Source: Schizochytrium sp. TIO01 (Eukaryota > Sar > Bigyra > Thraustochytrida > Thraustochytriidae). From it: a stretch of 64,000 nt of DNA. The stretch's first letter is position 1. The number at the start of each line of letters is the position of its first letter. The DNA lies in the NCBI GenBank assembly GCA_004764695.1, contig SMSO01000031.1, positions 8,680,761 through 8,744,760 on the forward strand. The letters run 5' to 3'. The position numbers and the translations under genes are program-made. Shown piece by piece: positions 46,089 to 54,682 of this stretch. The notes beneath the pieces are model-generated. The model searched no databases. It had not been told where the DNA came from and saw only the letters and a list, made by a program, of their open reading frames with translations.

Positions 46089-48635
46089 ATGCCTGCTCTG
46101 CGTTTTCTGCGACGGCAGTTCGCCTTTGGAGACGATGATCTACCTCTGCCGTCGTGCATGGGGTTGGTGTCGAGACTCCTGCTCATTACCGCACTGGTTG
46201 CAAGCTTGATGGTAATCAGAGACGTAGATTTTGCAGAAGATACAAGTCCATGTTCTAGCGATGAAGATGGCGTCGAGAAGGTTCAGGCTATAAGGATCCT
46301 TGCTATCATCTTGATCGCTTTGCTCAGCCTCACAACCTTCGTTTTGATGCTCCTCTTTCTGCATTCACTTCGAGGGACTATTGTGGATAGCGCAGAACGA
46401 TCACTCGTGATTCCACTTCTCAAAAGCGTTGTTTTTCTTGTTTCTAGCGAGGGTATTGCGGCTCTTGCAGGGCTTGGCCCTGCGTTGCGATCGGTGCCAC
46501 ATGGGTGCAAGGGCATTGCGGATAAGGATTTGCATCTAACCTTTCTGGTGGTCCGACTTGTGATTGTTGCTGTACTAGTAATGGCGACCTTCTTCTTTAC
46601 TTGTGGTTTCCTCACGGTGACCAACAAACGCACAAACTACACTTACCATCAGGGAAGTAGTGGGAGTTATAGCTCGCTGGATAGTAACTCACGGCCCCTT
46701 AGGGACTTTAATGGCGATGACGACCTGGATTTAGAGGACCAAGCCATGTTCTTCGTGGACGTTGAACATGCCACAGATTCAGAGGGCATGTCAATGTCGG
46801 TTACTCGCCTCGACTGGGAGAAAAGGTGCCGCAGGTGGTGCAGGTGCTTTCAGATTATCACCTGCAATATTTTTGGCAGTTCATATCACGAAGTCACCGA
46901 CGAAACATACCGAGACGTGGCCAACGTCATGGCACGATTTTTCAAGGGCATGGACGTTGTCCCGTCAGATCTGATTGCAGCTTTATGCCTCCTCCGTGCG
47001 GAGCAACGGTCAAAGGAAAAGGCTGCTGTTGACGCGCTCTTGAAGTCACAGACCTCTGGCCGCACACTTCGCCACGAGATTGAGCAAGAAATTACACAAC
47101 ATGTTGAAGCTGATCACGAACAGTCAGTCCACGAGTGGTTGTGGTCTGCAGAGAACTTGAAGTACAAGGCCAGGACTCTGTTACGCATTCAACACATTAG
47201 CGAAGCACGAATTGCAGTAGACGCAGATGCGCGGCAACTGTTAGCAGAGGCCAATCATTTTGCGCCGTACATGCTCGCCATTTATGGCAAACTATTGTAT
47301 ACGTATATGAATATTGTGACCGGCCCTTGCCAGCTACTGTGCGGAGAGCACTGCAAGTTTTGCCTTGGCCTTGCGGCTCGAAAGCGCAAGCGCCGTACCT
47401 CGGATGATAATATTTCTTCTCTTCGTCAAACCCACTCGAGTGATTTCTCTCAGAACATGCTAGATGACGACTGCTGTGGGTTAAATTACTCCGCTTTGCA
47501 AAGAAGTGCGATTGGAGGGCGAGATCCTGTCTTTGTCTTTGCCAGCTTTGGTAATCGCCCACATTTTCTACCTTATTCTATTGGTGTAGATGAAGAAACT
47601 CGCACGGTAGTACTGGCTGTCCGAGGTACTTTATCTGCTTCTGATATGCTTGTTGACGCTGTAGTAATACCACAATCCTTGCAAGCCTCTGCGGAGCGCT
47701 GGGGATTCTCGGGTATGATTGGAGAGGAATCCTACGCACATTCGGGCATGCTCCGCACGGCAGAGAACATGCGCAAGGACATTGAAGAAAGACACATTTT
47801 GCATACACTACTGTTAGGCGCCCGCGAGGCCAATGCTTCGTATGGCTCTTTCAATTCTAATCATGCCCAGCATGATCAGGCTGACCCGGAACGAAGTCTT
47901 CCAAATCGCCCATCCGCACGGATGAACGTTCATGACCTTTCGGATTTGCCAGATTGTAGAGGCTACAATCTCAAAGTTGTGGGCCACAGTCTTGGCGCTG
48001 GTGTTGCATCAATCTTGTCGCTTATGCTGCAGGACGCCTTCCCAGGCCTCACTTGTCTCGCATATTCTCCACCCGGATGCGTTTTTGACTTTGAACTTGC
48101 ATGCCGGTCAGAGGCATGGATCAAAAGTATTTTTGTTGGTAGTGACCTGATCCCTCATTCTTCTTGGGGTTCACTCATGCGATTGCGAGGTCAAATGATG
48201 GAAATGCTGCGGCGTAGCAAGGTGAATAAAGCAAAGGCGATCCGCTCAGCTATTCTCAATACCCCTGCTGAAGATCTGCTTTACCCTGAGGACGGCGTAC
48301 CAGAAACCTTTGCTCGTCGTCAACTTGCAATTCGAATTGAGCAGCTTCGCAAGCAAACAGAGGGGTCGGACTTTCTCAATCGCACGCCAATGTTTTGCCC
48401 TGGTAAACTTCTCCACATCATGCGAATTGACACCGTGCAAGAAGGGATGTGCTCTTCTCGTGACGAGTTCATGCCAACATGGGTAAGGGATCGCCGTACA
48501 TTGCACGAGTTTGATCTTGGATCTTCTACAAGAATGGCACTTGATCATTTTCCAGATGTCAGTGCATCTGTAATCGACCGAGTTGCCAAAGAATTCGCAT
48601 CTCTCGACGACCGTTTTCACGGGTTTCATGTATAG
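46089..48635 (+). CDS. Diacylglycerol lipase-like serine hydrolase (class 3 lipase)
   Basis: 848 residues from the ATG at 46089. Four hydrophobic segments near the N-terminus (about 25-42, 68-92, 108-130 and 153-178) precede a cytosolic lipase domain. The nucleophile elbow is VVGHSLGAGVASI (Ser634). YSPPGCVFDFELA follows, then VGSDLIPHSS (Asp686) and MALDHFPDV (His820), giving a complete Ser-Asp-His triad. Four transmembrane helices plus this motif set is the layout of sn-1-specific diacylglycerol lipases (DAGL alpha/beta), which release 2-monoacylglycerol from diacylglycerol at membranes. Expected role: lipid turnover or signalling in an oil-rich organism. A Ser/Asp-rich insert sits between LRTAENMRKDIEERH and the Ser elbow, where animal DAGLs carry a regulatory loop. 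Confidence 0.88.
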   Translation: MPALRFLRRQFAFGDDDLPLPSCMGLVSRLLLITALVASLMVIRDVDFAEDTSPCSSDEDGVEKVQAIRILAIILIALLSLTTFVLMLLFLHSLRGTIVDSAERSLVIPLLKSVVFLVSSEGIAALAGLGPALRSVPHGCKGIADKDLHLTFLVVRLVIVAVLVMATFFFTCGFLTVTNKRTNYTYHQGSSGSYSSLDSNSRPLRDFNGDDDLDLEDQAMFFVDVEHATDSEGMSMSVTRLDWEKRCRRWCRCFQIITCNIFGSSYHEVTDETYRDVANVMARFFKGMDVVPSDLIAALCLLRAEQRSKEKAAVDALLKSQTSGRTLRHEIEQEITQHVEADHEQSVHEWLWSAENLKYKARTLLRIQHISEARIAVDADARQLLAEANHFAPYMLAIYGKLLYTYMNIVTGPCQLLCGEHCKFCLGLAARKRKRRTSDDNISSLRQTHSSDFSQNMLDDDCCGLNYSALQRSAIGGRDPVFVFASFGNRPHFLPYSIGVDEETRTVVLAVRGTLSASDMLVDAVVIPQSLQASAERWGFSGMIGEESYAHSGMLRTAENMRKDIEERHILHTLLLGAREANASYGSFNSNHAQHDQADPERSLPNRPSARMNVHDLSDLPDCRGYNLKVVGHSLGAGVASILSLMLQDAFPGLTCLAYSPPGCVFDFELACRSEAWIKSIFVGSDLIPHSSWGSLMRLRGQMMEMLRRSKVNKAKAIRSAILNTPAEDLLYPEDGVPETFARRQLAIRIEQLRKQTEGSDFLNRTPMFCPGKLLHIMRIDTVQEGMCSSRDEFMPTWVRDRRTLHEFDLGSSTRMALDHFPDVSASVIDRVAKEFASLDDRFHGFHV

Positions 48636-49659
48636 GAGTGCGTATGTACATTGCTTCAGTTTTTGTACGTGTCTTGAGTGGCTTAGTAGATAGGTTAGAT
48701 AAGCAAGCAGTTCATACAAAAGTCAAGACCTCGAAAGCGTAAGATTCTCCGAAATTCTAGCCAGACAACCAGACAGCCAGACAGTTTGCCAGCATCTAAT
48801 TTGAAAGTTTTGCTTAAGATCTTGTCTTTTGGTGTCAGACATTGTGTAAACGTTAGAGCCAAACAACATGCAATCGTATAGTAGTAGTTTTGAATAACAT
48901 ATCTCCTGACTCGTCGCATTGCGTGTCCCCAACCAAAAAAGTCAATTTCTAGCTCTTGCATTCACTCGTGATAAAACGTGGTCAGAGTCTTATTCTCTGC
49001 CCATTACGAGTGACCCTTTTGGAAATTCTTTTAAATGCCTTTGGTTACAAGCGTACAAGCTAATTAGATCAAATAAAAGCGTTGGCAGGTATGTAACTTT
49101 CTCATGATAATTTCTGTACTGCAATCTTTTCAAGTATCTTGGTCCACCTTTATGTAGAAGGAGCTTCATTTCTCTCTAATATATTATTTAATTTTAATTA
49201 TTTTTTAATTTTAATCTCAATTAAAAATTAAAGGAAAGGAAGTAATCTTTCTTCAAGCTAGCTCTATTCTTTTTCTTTTTATTTTGGAGAAGTAAGACTC
49301 TCAGGCTTCTTTTATTAATTTCTTACAATCTTGATCAACCTCAAGCATAGGGCATCGCGGCATAAGCGAATATCGCTAGACCCTTTCGGTTCGCGAAGGC
49401 GACTCGCAGACCCTCACCAACAAGTCAGATCTGATTAACAAAGCACGCCTATTTCCCCAAAGAAAGGTTGTTGCCGCGGACATCGAGAGAACCCAAGATA
49501 AGATAGTGCCGCTGCTAAGTATTCGGAAATCGCCCCAGAAGGTGCCCTCGGCTTTGAAGTCCTTTGCTTCAAGTAAGCAAGCACGGCAAAGGAAAGAAGG
49601 TGCCGAAAGCAATCTTATAGCTCTACAAATCCACCAAGAGCAGAATATTTATAGAGAGA
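48636..49659. other. Intergenic spacer
   Basis: About 1 kb between two plus-strand genes, strongly AT-rich near 49170-49240, GC-richer in the last 300 bp, which is probably promoter and leader of the next gene. No gene supported. Confidence 0.5.
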
Positions 49660-51489
49660 ATGACGACTCCCTACACAGTTTTAGTAAGCGGAGTCTTTGA
49701 CCTTCTACATTCTGGCCATATTGCATTTTTGCTTAAAGCTCGCGAACAAGGTCAAGCTGAGGCTGGCGAGCATCGAGATGTGCGAGTCGTAGCAGTGGTC
49801 GCGAGCGACGATGCTGTGAAGGCGCTGAAGGGGAATTTGCCGACCTACCCTGCTTCCGAGCGCACCTACTTTCTCAAGAATCTGAAAACTGTTGATCTAG
49901 TTGTGGAGAGCATTGGGAAGGATAAAGACTTTTACCTTGAAGACATGGAAAGAATCAAACCGGAGATGTACTTCGTTAACGAGGAAGATGTCTCTGAGTC
50001 AGGCAAGAATGCTGCTGTGAAGGTGGGTGCGTCATACGTTATTGGCGCCCGATTGCCACTCCCAGGTCTTACAGCGCGCAGCACGACTTCGATTCGAGCG
50101 ATGCTTAAAAACAAAGGGGACCCTGACCCCAATCGTGAGCCTGACAGAGGCCAGTCCACTACATCCGCAGCCGGATTTTCTGATGGGGGGGCTACTGAAG
50201 AGAACCATAACAAGGCCATTCTTGAGCCACCAAGGGCAGTAGGTTCTAAACCTGTAGTTTTTGTATCTGGGTGTTATGACCTATTGCATACTGGGCATGT
50301 TGCTTTCTTCAATGATGCGGCGGCCCTCGGTGATTTATACGTTAGCATCGGTAGTGATGCAAATATTCTCCTCTTAAAAAAACATCATCCGATGTTCCCT
50401 GAACAGGAGCGCCTCGTCATGGTCTCTGCTATTCGAAGCGTCACTGAGGCTCGAATTTGCCGTGGTAGTGGGATGCTTGATTTCGAAGCTGACTTAGATA
50501 TCATCAAGCCTGATATTTTTTTTGTGAATGAGGATGGTCATCGTGAATCAAAAGAAAAGGCATGTGCGGCACGCGGCATTCGCTACGTGGTTGGGCATCG
50601 CAAGCCCGAAGAAGGAATGCAAGCCCGAAGTTCTACCTCCTTAAAGAGAACTCTGGCCCATGGTGGATCAAGTAAAATCGATTTTGAAACTGCTTCCAAG
50701 GCAGGCCTTTCAAAGGAAGACTGGGAAGACCTCAATGCCTTCCCATGGCGAATTTGCCTTGCAGGTGGCTGGCTAGATCAACCTTGGGTTTCTGAAGTTG
50801 TTCCTGGTTCCGTCATTGTTGTCAATGTTATGCCTCATCTTGAATTCAAAACTCGCTCAGGACTGGCCACAAGTACGCGTCAAGTTGGCATTCGTCTTTG
50901 GGGAGAGCAAGGTCCTCCTCGAGGAATTCCTTCTTTAGAGCTTGCTCATTTTCTTTTTGGCGCAGAAAACCCACCCGGAAGTAAGTATATTGCAGGCTCG
51001 CAAGATGCTATCGGGCTGATGCTCTCAGGCATCAGCCGATTAGATTACAGCGGTGGATTCTGGCCTCATTCTGTGGAGCAGTGCCTTGATCGCCAAGACA
51101 CAGTTGACTGGTTGCAAAAAGTTTTGTGGCTTGTGCCCCTTCCCTCGCGTCCCGATGGCTATGATCCACTCGAAAAGAAGGATTTGACAAAGGAGAATGT
51201 TGGCCTTTTAGCGGAAGCAAGTAGTCGTGCATGGACTGCGATCGAAACGCACGATGCACCTATGCTAGGTCAGGCTCTTTCCGATACGATGGTAGCATGG
51301 AGTCGTATTCTCCCTAACACCGTTCCTCAGCCAGTTTCTGATGAATGGTGTGCACCCTATCGCAACAAGCACCATGGTTGCCTTTTTAGCGGTTGTGGCG
51401 GTGGGTTTTTGCTTGTAATATCTGATGAGCCAGTAGATAAAGGCTTTCAGATTGAGATCAAAACCACTCACTGGCTTTCAGAGGAATGA
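49660..51489 (+). CDS. Double cytidylyltransferase fused to a GHMP-kinase-like domain
   Basis: 609 residues from the ATG at 49660. Two cytidylyltransferase-like nucleotidyltransferase domains are present: SGVFDLLHSGH (HSGH at 17-20) with ARSTTSIR near 145, and SGCYDLLHTGH (HTGH at 210-213) with ARSSTSLKRTL near 328. The first two thirds thus resemble ethanolamine-phosphate cytidylyltransferase in layout. The remainder (about 364-609) is not part of that enzyme. It carries GHMP-kinase-like signatures in order: LAGGWLDQPWV, SGLATSTRQVGI (phosphate-binding motif), GSQDAIGLMLSGISRL, and GCLFSGCGGGFLLVI (C-terminal glycine motif). This part resembles heptose/fucose-type sugar kinases. Kinase plus nucleotidyltransferase on one chain recalls HldE and FKGP, so a nucleotide-sugar or CDP-alcohol pathway is inferred. 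The substrate is unknown. A Ser/Gly linker with a G7 run (about 50185-50191) separates the first two domains. Confidence 0.85.
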   Translation: MTTPYTVLVSGVFDLLHSGHIAFLLKAREQGQAEAGEHRDVRVVAVVASDDAVKALKGNLPTYPASERTYFLKNLKTVDLVVESIGKDKDFYLEDMERIKPEMYFVNEEDVSESGKNAAVKVGASYVIGARLPLPGLTARSTTSIRAMLKNKGDPDPNREPDRGQSTTSAAGFSDGGATEENHNKAILEPPRAVGSKPVVFVSGCYDLLHTGHVAFFNDAAALGDLYVSIGSDANILLLKKHHPMFPEQERLVMVSAIRSVTEARICRGSGMLDFEADLDIIKPDIFFVNEDGHRESKEKACAARGIRYVVGHRKPEEGMQARSSTSLKRTLAHGGSSKIDFETASKAGLSKEDWEDLNAFPWRICLAGGWLDQPWVSEVVPGSVIVVNVMPHLEFKTRSGLATSTRQVGIRLWGEQGPPRGIPSLELAHFLFGAENPPGSKYIAGSQDAIGLMLSGISRLDYSGGFWPHSVEQCLDRQDTVDWLQKVLWLVPLPSRPDGYDPLEKKDLTKENVGLLAEASSRAWTAIETHDAPMLGQALSDTMVAWSRILPNTVPQPVSDEWCAPYRNKHHGCLFSGCGGGFLLVISDEPVDKGFQIEIKTTHWLSEE

Positions 51490-52538
51490 GAGATAATGAA
51501 TGAGCATGGGGAGCTTAATTTATCGCCTGCAACATAAGCACCTCCCCTTCCAAAAAAGTGAAATCTAAAAGAGTATCATTTTCAATCATTTTTTTGCCTA
51601 TGTCATGTCTCCCTTCCCCCCCCTGTAGTACAACACGCCTTTCTGTTATTATGTACTGCAACGACTTCCACTTGCTGCTACAGTGAGCAGAGTAATCAAG
51701 AACTTTTGTTTCCCTGAGGGTAACATGGTCCGGTTTGTGTTCATACGTATTCGCGACTAGACTGTGTTGTTCTAACGGAACTTTTGTTTTTAAAACCTTT
51801 TTGTTTTAGTGGAAGTCTAACACATGAATACTCGCTCTCTATTTCCTCACACATATTTGCAACTCAGCAGCCTGTTTTATGGCTGCAAACACTCGCTTTG
51901 CAAAGCATCCTGTCCTTTGAAGGCGAGTAAAAGGAAGGAAGATCTAAGTACAATGTGTGTGTTTTGACCTAGGAATTTTCTAGCTAGAGAGTAGTACGAA
52001 AGTATGTTTCCTTAGGTTCTATCAATCAGTGAAGTTTGATCACCTACATTGCATTGTATAACCATGTGAAAAATCAACAGTATGGTGTTTCCTTTCCTTT
52101 TGCCACCTTGGGTTTCAATGAAGTCAGATAGTGAAACCTATGTGGTTTGATGATTTTGTACTTATAGCAATATGACACTTCCTTTCTCCTTATCATCTTG
52201 ATAAGGAGATCCGTTGAACACAAGGTAAACGTTCTAATGAAATATATACATGCATGATAATACACATATGACAATCAGCTCGTCTATACGACATCATTCA
52301 ACCCAAGGAAGCATCAGCCAAAATTGAAAATGAGTTCACGTTGTTTACTGTTTGACGATAGGTACACGGAGCTAGCGCAAGAGTGAGCCTATGTAATATT
52401 AGAGAATTCAATAATATCAAATACTACGTGACGGGTCAGGTCAAGCTTGTATCTCCAGTGCATTGACCTTTCATTGCTCACGCCAAAAGTTGGCGTGTAC
52501 ATCAACCAATTGTAGGCGATCTTTGGGGACGCCTAAGG
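51490..52538. other. Intergenic spacer
   Basis: About 1 kb, AT-rich, with a C8 run near 51616-51623. No gene supported; holds the end of one plus-strand gene and the promoter of the next. Confidence 0.5.
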
Positions 52539-53840
52539 ATGTCGTGCACGGAGTGTTGGAGAACAGAATACACAGCTACCCTAGTTGTTTTGTTTGTGTT
52601 GACCGTCGCAGTTCATCTTAAGTCTGCTTTAATCGCAAGTGAAATTCGGCATGTTGATGGACGAACTGAGCTGGAGTCGATCTCATTAGCCGGCACAAGC
52701 AAACGCATGGACTTTATTCTGCAAAAGTTGCGCACATTCAAAGAAAATGGCAGTGTACTAAGCCTTCCCATGTCTTCGAAAAGGCAGAAAGTACGGCCTG
52801 ATGATGACGGGGCGAAGCTGACATCATCCAAAAAAGTCCACTCAGCCCGCTCTTTCAAGCAGAGCGCAGGTCACCAGATGAGTCGCGCCTTTACAAGTGC
52901 AACTTTGCCAATCGGTCGAATGTTTTCAACATCTGAGGCGCACAAAGTTGTACGCGAGAGTGATTGGGTAATTCAACCACGAGAAATCAAGTGTGGTGAG
53001 CGCCTTGCAGGAGGTTCATTCGGTGAGGTGTTTCTTGGTGAATATATGGGAAGTGTTGTTGCTATCAAAAAACCTAACAAAGACATTCCACAAGAAATGT
53101 ACGAAAAATTTGTTATTGAAGTTGAGCTGATGGTTGGCCTCCATCATCCGAATATTGTTCGATTCATTGGTGCTTGCTTAAGTCTTGGGGACTCTTTTCT
53201 TGTTCTCGAATACCTAGAAAAGGGATGCCTTTATGATTTTCTTCGCACGGATGAGTGCAAGGAATATCTTACATACGTCAAAATGCTTAAATTCGCCGCG
53301 GACATTGCAAGAGGAATGCGCTATTTACACTCGCGGGTTAACATTATCCAGCGTGATTTGAAAAGTCGCAATCTACTGCTTGATTACGCTTATAACGTGA
53401 AAATCTGCGATTTTGGATTAAGCAGATATTCAGTAAACAATGAACAAATGACTGCATGCGGTACACCATATTGGGCTGCTCCTGAGGTGATCTTAGGGAA
53501 AGCTTACAATCAAAAGGCTGATGTCTTTAGTTTTGCGATTGTGCTATGGGAGATTTATACACAAGAAGAGCCCTACGAAGGCCGGCCAGGCATTGATACT
53601 GCAATAGAGGTAGCTCAGAGTGGTCTTCGCCCAAAGATCCCAAGAACTTGCCCTCGATCCTTTCGATCATTAATGGAGAAAGCATGGGCGCACGAACCAA
53701 AAGAACGCCCTTCTATGGAAGAAATCCTTCAAAGGTTACTTGAGATGGGAAAAGAAGCGAAAGCAAAGTTGTCACCTCCAAATTCACCTAACCCACCTTC
53801 TCTCATCAGTTCGGGGCCAACGCGGTTGGGCTCAACGTAA
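52539..53840 (+). CDS. TKL-type protein kinase with N-terminal membrane anchor
   Basis: 433 residues from the ATG at 52539. A hydrophobic stretch at about 13-32 (ATLVVLFVLTVAVHLKSALIA) predicts a signal anchor; a basic, Ser-rich linker follows. The kinase domain starts near 150: LAGGSFGEVFLGEY (glycine loop ~156), Lys177 in VAIKK, IIQRDLKSRNLLLD (catalytic loop 269-282), DFGLSRYS (Asp291), GTPYWAAPEV, and KADVFSFAIVLWEI. The motifs GTPYWAAPE and DVFSFAIVLWE place it in the Raf/MLK-like TKL group. Unusually, the His of HRD is Gln (QRD), while the catalytic Asp273 is kept. Short Pro/Ser-rich tail. No extracellular sensor domain is visible, so upstream signal and substrate are unknown. Confidence 0.88.
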   Translation: MSCTECWRTEYTATLVVLFVLTVAVHLKSALIASEIRHVDGRTELESISLAGTSKRMDFILQKLRTFKENGSVLSLPMSSKRQKVRPDDDGAKLTSSKKVHSARSFKQSAGHQMSRAFTSATLPIGRMFSTSEAHKVVRESDWVIQPREIKCGERLAGGSFGEVFLGEYMGSVVAIKKPNKDIPQEMYEKFVIEVELMVGLHHPNIVRFIGACLSLGDSFLVLEYLEKGCLYDFLRTDECKEYLTYVKMLKFAADIARGMRYLHSRVNIIQRDLKSRNLLLDYAYNVKICDFGLSRYSVNNEQMTACGTPYWAAPEVILGKAYNQKADVFSFAIVLWEIYTQEEPYEGRPGIDTAIEVAQSGLRPKIPRTCPRSFRSLMEKAWAHEPKERPSMEEILQRLLEMGKEAKAKLSPPNSPNPPSLISSGPTRLGST

Positions 53841-54682
53841 TTCTTTTATTGCAGACCAGTTCTGAATATATTTTTTTCTGGATAAAGGAGCATATTATTG
53901 CTAGTCGTGCCTTTTCAACGTAGTACCAGTAGTACAAACTTGTGAAAGTTCCTTCTTTGCTTGCTTAGGCGGGTGTTGCAACTGTGTTGTTAGGGTTCTT
54001 GGTATGTCTATAAGGACTAACGTAATATATAAACCAAGCTAAGAAGAAAGAATCAAGTCCAACTGCAAATAGTCAACTTCGTACATGAGTGGTGTTTTGT
54101 GTTTTTGTGATGTTTGCGACTGGGATAGAACATGTTCAATAATGTAAGATATCATCTGTGGTACAAACATCCTTAAATGATACTTAGTTGCAATCCGCAT
54201 TCTTGGAAATTAAATTTTGGTAACAATTACACCGCAGACAGAATTGGTAGTTAGGTGATCGTTGTCGAGCCCTAGCACATGTTTATTACTGTACAGACTA
54301 TTCTTCTGATACTCTATTGAGTTGGTAGAACATTGTGATCTCTGGCATAATATCTCGAGATTTCTGTCTAAATTAATAGAAGTTATCAGCTTTGAATAGA
54401 GTTTTTTTTACATAGACTAAATTTAGGGATACGAATTTGTGAGCCCGCCATTGACAAAATAAGAGATATTCGAATGGTTTGAACATCCAAGTCACTTTTA
54501 AAAAGTTTGAAGAGCAATGTGAGATAGGATTAAAAATAGTTCTTGAGCAAAAAAAAATCAATATACAAGGAAACAAAGTTTAGAATCACGAAGTGTGCAG
54601 ATAAGATGCCAGAATCTCATCGGTGCGATATGCAGAAAAGCTGCTGACGAGGAGAAGGAGTATACTACAGCATACGATATAT
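53841..54682. other. Convergent intergenic spacer
   Basis: About 840 bp of AT-rich DNA between two genes that end toward each other; no gene or repeat seen. Confidence 0.5.
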
